This document shows positions 4,864-6,761 of a DNA stretch of 6,761 nucleotides, piece by piece. Position 1 is the first letter of the stretch. Each line of letters opens with the position of its first letter. A program made the position numbers and the translations under genes. Source of the DNA: Frankiaceae bacterium. GTDB lineage: Bacteria > Actinomycetota > Actinomycetes > JAFAQI01. The stretch spans positions 1-6,761 of the forward strand of contig JAVEEE010000206.1 in the NCBI GenBank assembly GCA_030840615.1, read 5' to 3'. The notes beneath the pieces were generated by a model. That model made no database searches. It was not told the origin of the DNA and saw only the letters and a list, made by a program, of their open reading frames with translations.

Positions 4864-5982
4864 GTGGACATGGACTTCACCTCCGAGCAGGAGCTGCTGC
4901 GCGAGTCCGTTCGCCGGACCTGCGAACGACACTCCGGGCCCGACGTCGTCCGTAAGCTGGAAAACGACGCGACCGGCTACTCCCCGGCACTGTGGGCCGC
5001 ACTGGGCGAGCTCGGGCTGCTCGGCCTGACCGTGCCGGAGAAGCTGGGTGGCAGCGGCATGACACTGCTCGACGCCGCCATCGTCTACGAAGAGCTCGGC
5101 CGCGCGCTCGTGCCGAGCCCGCATTTCGTCAGCTGCACCCTCGCTGCCGGCGCCATCGGTCGGCTCGGCAGCACAGAGCAACGCGACGAGTGGCTGCCGC
5201 GGATCGCGGCCGGTGAGGCGATCGTCTCGGTCGCCTGGCTGGAGCCGGACGGCGGCTTCACGCCTCGCGGTGTGACCGCCACCGCGCGTTCGGACGGCGA
5301 CGGCTTCCGGCTCACCGGCGTGAAGCGGCACGTACCGTTCGCGCGCGCCGCCCATGCCCTCCTCGTGCTCGCCCGCACCGACGCGGGCGTCGTAGTCCTG
5401 CTGGTCGATCCGGCTGCCGACGGCGTGAGCCTCGAGCAACAGCAGACCGTGTCCGGGGACACCCAGTACCGGGTGTCGTTCGATGACGTCTTCGTCCCGA
5501 TCGAGGCGGTGGTCGGCGAGCCCGGCGACGCAGCGTGGGCGGCCTGGCACGAGACGATGCTTGACGCCGCGATCCTGCTGGGTGCGCAAGCTGTCGGGGG
5601 CGCGCGAGCGGCGCTCGACCTCGCGGTCGACTACGCAAAGACCCGCCAGCAGTTCGACAAGCCGCTGGGGGCGTTTCAGGCGATCGCCCACTACCTCGCC
5701 GACGCCGTCACCGCGGTCGACGGCGCGCAGACGCTGGTGTGGGAGGCGGCCTGGGCGCGCAGCGAGGGCGAGCCGGTAGACCGGCTCGCGCCGATGGCCA
5801 AGCTCTACGCCGGTCAGACGTTCCGTGACGTGACCGCGATGGCGGTGCAGGTCTTCGGCGGGGTCGGTTTCACGGTCGACTTCGACATCCAGCTCTACTT
5901 CCGCCGGGCCAAGTCGTTGCAGCTCAACTGGTGGGACGACCGCCACCTCGAGGAGCTCATCGCCTCCGCCGTCCTTGCATAG
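4864..5982 (+). CDS. Acyl-CoA dehydrogenase, small FadE-type partner subunit (ACAD-3)
   Basis: This 372-residue acyl-CoA dehydrogenase homologue is probably the non-catalytic or FAD-completing subunit of a heteromer with ACAD-2. The C-terminal motif RQQFDKPLGAFQ (261-272), which contacts FAD across the subunit interface, is intact. In FGGVGFTVDFDIQLYFRRA (331-349) the position of the medium-chain-type catalytic Glu is Asp339. The middle-domain FAD segment is degenerate: AWLEPDGGFT (124-133) replaces TEPxAGSD, and KRHVPFARAA (154-163) replaces KxWITNA. No LDLER-type base is present in the corresponding helix (TMLDAAILL, 231-239). Size and features resemble ChsE5/FadE27-like subunits. GTG at 4864 is chosen from the ribosome site; ATG at 4870 would shorten the protein by two residues. 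It lies ten bases after the hydratase gene, in the same operon. Confidence 0.92.
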   Translation: MDMDFTSEQELLRESVRRTCERHSGPDVVRKLENDATGYSPALWAALGELGLLGLTVPEKLGGSGMTLLDAAIVYEELGRALVPSPHFVSCTLAAGAIGRLGSTEQRDEWLPRIAAGEAIVSVAWLEPDGGFTPRGVTATARSDGDGFRLTGVKRHVPFARAAHALLVLARTDAGVVVLLVDPAADGVSLEQQQTVSGDTQYRVSFDDVFVPIEAVVGEPGDAAWAAWHETMLDAAILLGAQAVGGARAALDLAVDYAKTRQQFDKPLGAFQAIAHYLADAVTAVDGAQTLVWEAAWARSEGEPVDRLAPMAKLYAGQTFRDVTAMAVQVFGGVGFTVDFDIQLYFRRAKSLQLNWWDDRHLEELIASAVLA

Positions 5983-6014
5983 TCGAGGCACCCTGCGTAG
6001 CTGAAGGAGTTGCC

Positions 6015-6551
6015 ATGCGCACTACCCGATGGACAGTGTCGGTCAGCATCGCCGTCGCCGTCGCCGGGCTGACGGCCGGCGCCGTGCTCGCCGCCGTACC
6101 GAGCCACGCCCGCACCGACCAGCGGGTCGACCGTCAAGCCGCCGTGTGGACGAGGACGGCGGCCGCGGGGACGGCCCGATGGCAGCCGGTGAACTGGCAG
6201 GACCTCGGCAGCGGGTCTACGGGGGTGTCCGGCCCGCTGGGGCTGACGTTGTCCGCCGACGGCGCGATCAGCCTTTCCTTCAACGCGTCGTTCGTCGGCG
6301 GGCCGGTCGAGGTGCGGGCCATGGACAGCGGACATCGCATGTTGTCGGGAGTCGCGCGGTTCGCGCCGACACCGAACGGTCGTGCGTTCAGCTTCACCTT
6401 CGTCCGCAACGGCGGGCATCCGGTCTGCGGTCGGCACGTCAACGTCCAGTGGCGACTGGCCACGGCGGCAGCAGCGTCCCTCACCCACGCCGATGCGGTT
6501 GTCACCTACAAGCGCGACACCACGGACCACGGTCAAGTCGGTTGTCTCTGA
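6015..6551 (+). CDS. Small secreted protein of unknown function
   Basis: I do not recognise a family for this 178-residue protein. The N-terminus is a clear Sec signal peptide: Arg2 and Arg5, then a hydrophobic core at about 7-28, and a likely cleavage after Ala32 in the context SHA-RT, leaving a mature protein of about 146 residues. The mature part looks beta-rich, with alternating hydrophobic strands at 75-101 and 112-131. Its only two cysteines, Cys138 and Cys177, could form a disulfide outside the cell. There is no lipobox and no second membrane segment. The ATG is set by AAGGAG (6004-6009) five bases upstream, which also rejects an in-frame extension beginning inside ACAD-3. It starts 32 bases after ACAD-3 with no convincing promoter between, so it may be read through from the operon. 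A link to lipid uptake would be speculation. Confidence 0.8.
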   Translation: MRTTRWTVSVSIAVAVAGLTAGAVLAAVPSHARTDQRVDRQAAVWTRTAAAGTARWQPVNWQDLGSGSTGVSGPLGLTLSADGAISLSFNASFVGGPVEVRAMDSGHRMLSGVARFAPTPNGRAFSFTFVRNGGHPVCGRHVNVQWRLATAAAASLTHADAVVTYKRDTTDHGQVGCL

Positions 6552-6560
6552 GCCTCCCGC

Positions 6561-6761
6561 CTAGGTGCCGGCGAGCCGTTCGACCACCGGCGCGAAGTCA
6601 GCCATGACGTCGGCGTTGACGATCCAGTAGCTGAAGCCCCAGCGCTCCCGCCGCTCTTGCAGCGACTCGCAGATCTCGTCCACCGTGCCGACGAGCACGA
6701 TCGGGATCTGCAACGCGACGTCCGGATCCACGCCGAACATGCCCGCAATCCCATCGGCAAC
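6561..6761 (-). CDS. LLM-class F420-dependent oxidoreductase, C-terminal 66 residues (runs off right edge)
   Basis: This is the end of a luciferase-like monooxygenase-fold oxidoreductase; family members of this type use coenzyme F420 for hydride transfer. The visible tail has IVLVGTVDEICESLQERRERW, with GT at 25-26 of the fragment, then GFSYWIV (42-48), and closes with FAPVVERLAGT (56-66). This is a highly recurrent C-terminus in actinobacterial F420 LLM proteins: a conserved G-T-x-x-E-I step, a helix of Arg and Glu, and a final strand and helix. The cofactor-binding N-terminal barrel is outside the window, so F420 rather than FMN is assigned from the family tail only. It converges on the secreted-protein gene with nine bases between stop codons, and no hairpin terminator is evident there. 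Its substrate is not deducible. Confidence 0.8.
   Translation of the reverse strand, partial: VADGIAGMFGVDPDVALQIPIVLVGTVDEICESLQERRERWGFSYWIVNADVMADFAPVVERLAGT

Noticed and set aside
4690..5991. Long open frame on the minus strand opposite ACAD-3 (433 codons)
   Set aside because: It mirrors a well-supported acyl-CoA dehydrogenase and crosses a gene junction; low-complexity composition and no domain.
5975..6003. Promoter-like TTGCAT-17-TAGCTG before the secreted-protein gene
   Set aside because: The -10 lacks the final T, and the implied start would fall after the AAGGAG ribosome site, removing it from the transcript.
6552..6600. Terminator between the convergent genes
   Set aside because: Only nine bases separate the stop codons, and the nearby GCCGG/CCGGC arms lie inside the LLM coding sequence with no T-run.

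Overview
The window is GC-rich, with strong G/C preference at third codon positions and GTG starts. It carries an F420-type luciferase-like oxidoreductase and FadE/MaoC heteromer-type genes. Together these point to an actinomycete (Mycobacterium, Rhodococcus, Frankia or Sporichthya-like); the genus cannot be fixed from this sequence. Nearly all of it is coding, and no gene-free stretch exceeds 300 bases. No tRNA, rRNA, CRISPR array, insertion sequence or prophage signal was seen.

Layout. A short divergent control region (1385-1455) separates two transcription units. Leftward, an acyl-CoA dehydrogenase (ACAD-1, 1384-323) is followed after 40 bases by the start of a PAPS-dependent sulfotransferase that runs off the left edge. 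Rightward is a tightly packed operon: a second acyl-CoA dehydrogenase (ACAD-2, 1456-2646), an alpha-methylacyl-CoA racemase of the CaiB/BaiF fold (2660-3820), two small MaoC/hot-dog hydratase subunits (3817-4371 and 4368-4853) and a third acyl-CoA dehydrogenase (ACAD-3, 4864-5982). A small secreted protein of unknown function (6015-6551) closes the run. It is met head-on by the 3' end of an F420-dependent LLM-class oxidoreductase (6761-6561).

How the genes fit together. The rightward operon looks like the first half of a beta-oxidation cycle for an alpha-methyl-branched acyl-CoA, such as a sterol, bile-acid or isoprenoid side chain. The racemase would set the C2 stereochemistry, a heteromeric dehydrogenase would introduce the 2,3 double bond, and a heteromeric MaoC hydratase would add water. 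ACAD-2 and ACAD-3 carry complementary parts of an active site: one has the catalytic Glu but no C-terminal FAD motif, the other the reverse. The two MaoC subunits show the same pattern, one with the Asp/His dyad and one degenerate. This is the architecture known from the mycobacterial cholesterol side-chain enzymes ChsE4-ChsE5 and ChsH1-ChsH2. No 3-hydroxyacyl-CoA dehydrogenase, thiolase, DUF35 domain or acyl-CoA ligase is present, so the rest of the cycle must lie elsewhere.

The most notable non-coding structure is the 71-base divergent region. It holds two inverted repeats about three helical turns apart and -10 elements placed so that both flanking mRNAs would be leaderless or nearly so. 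I found no clearly new biological system; the substrate, the subunit pairing and the control region are the open questions.
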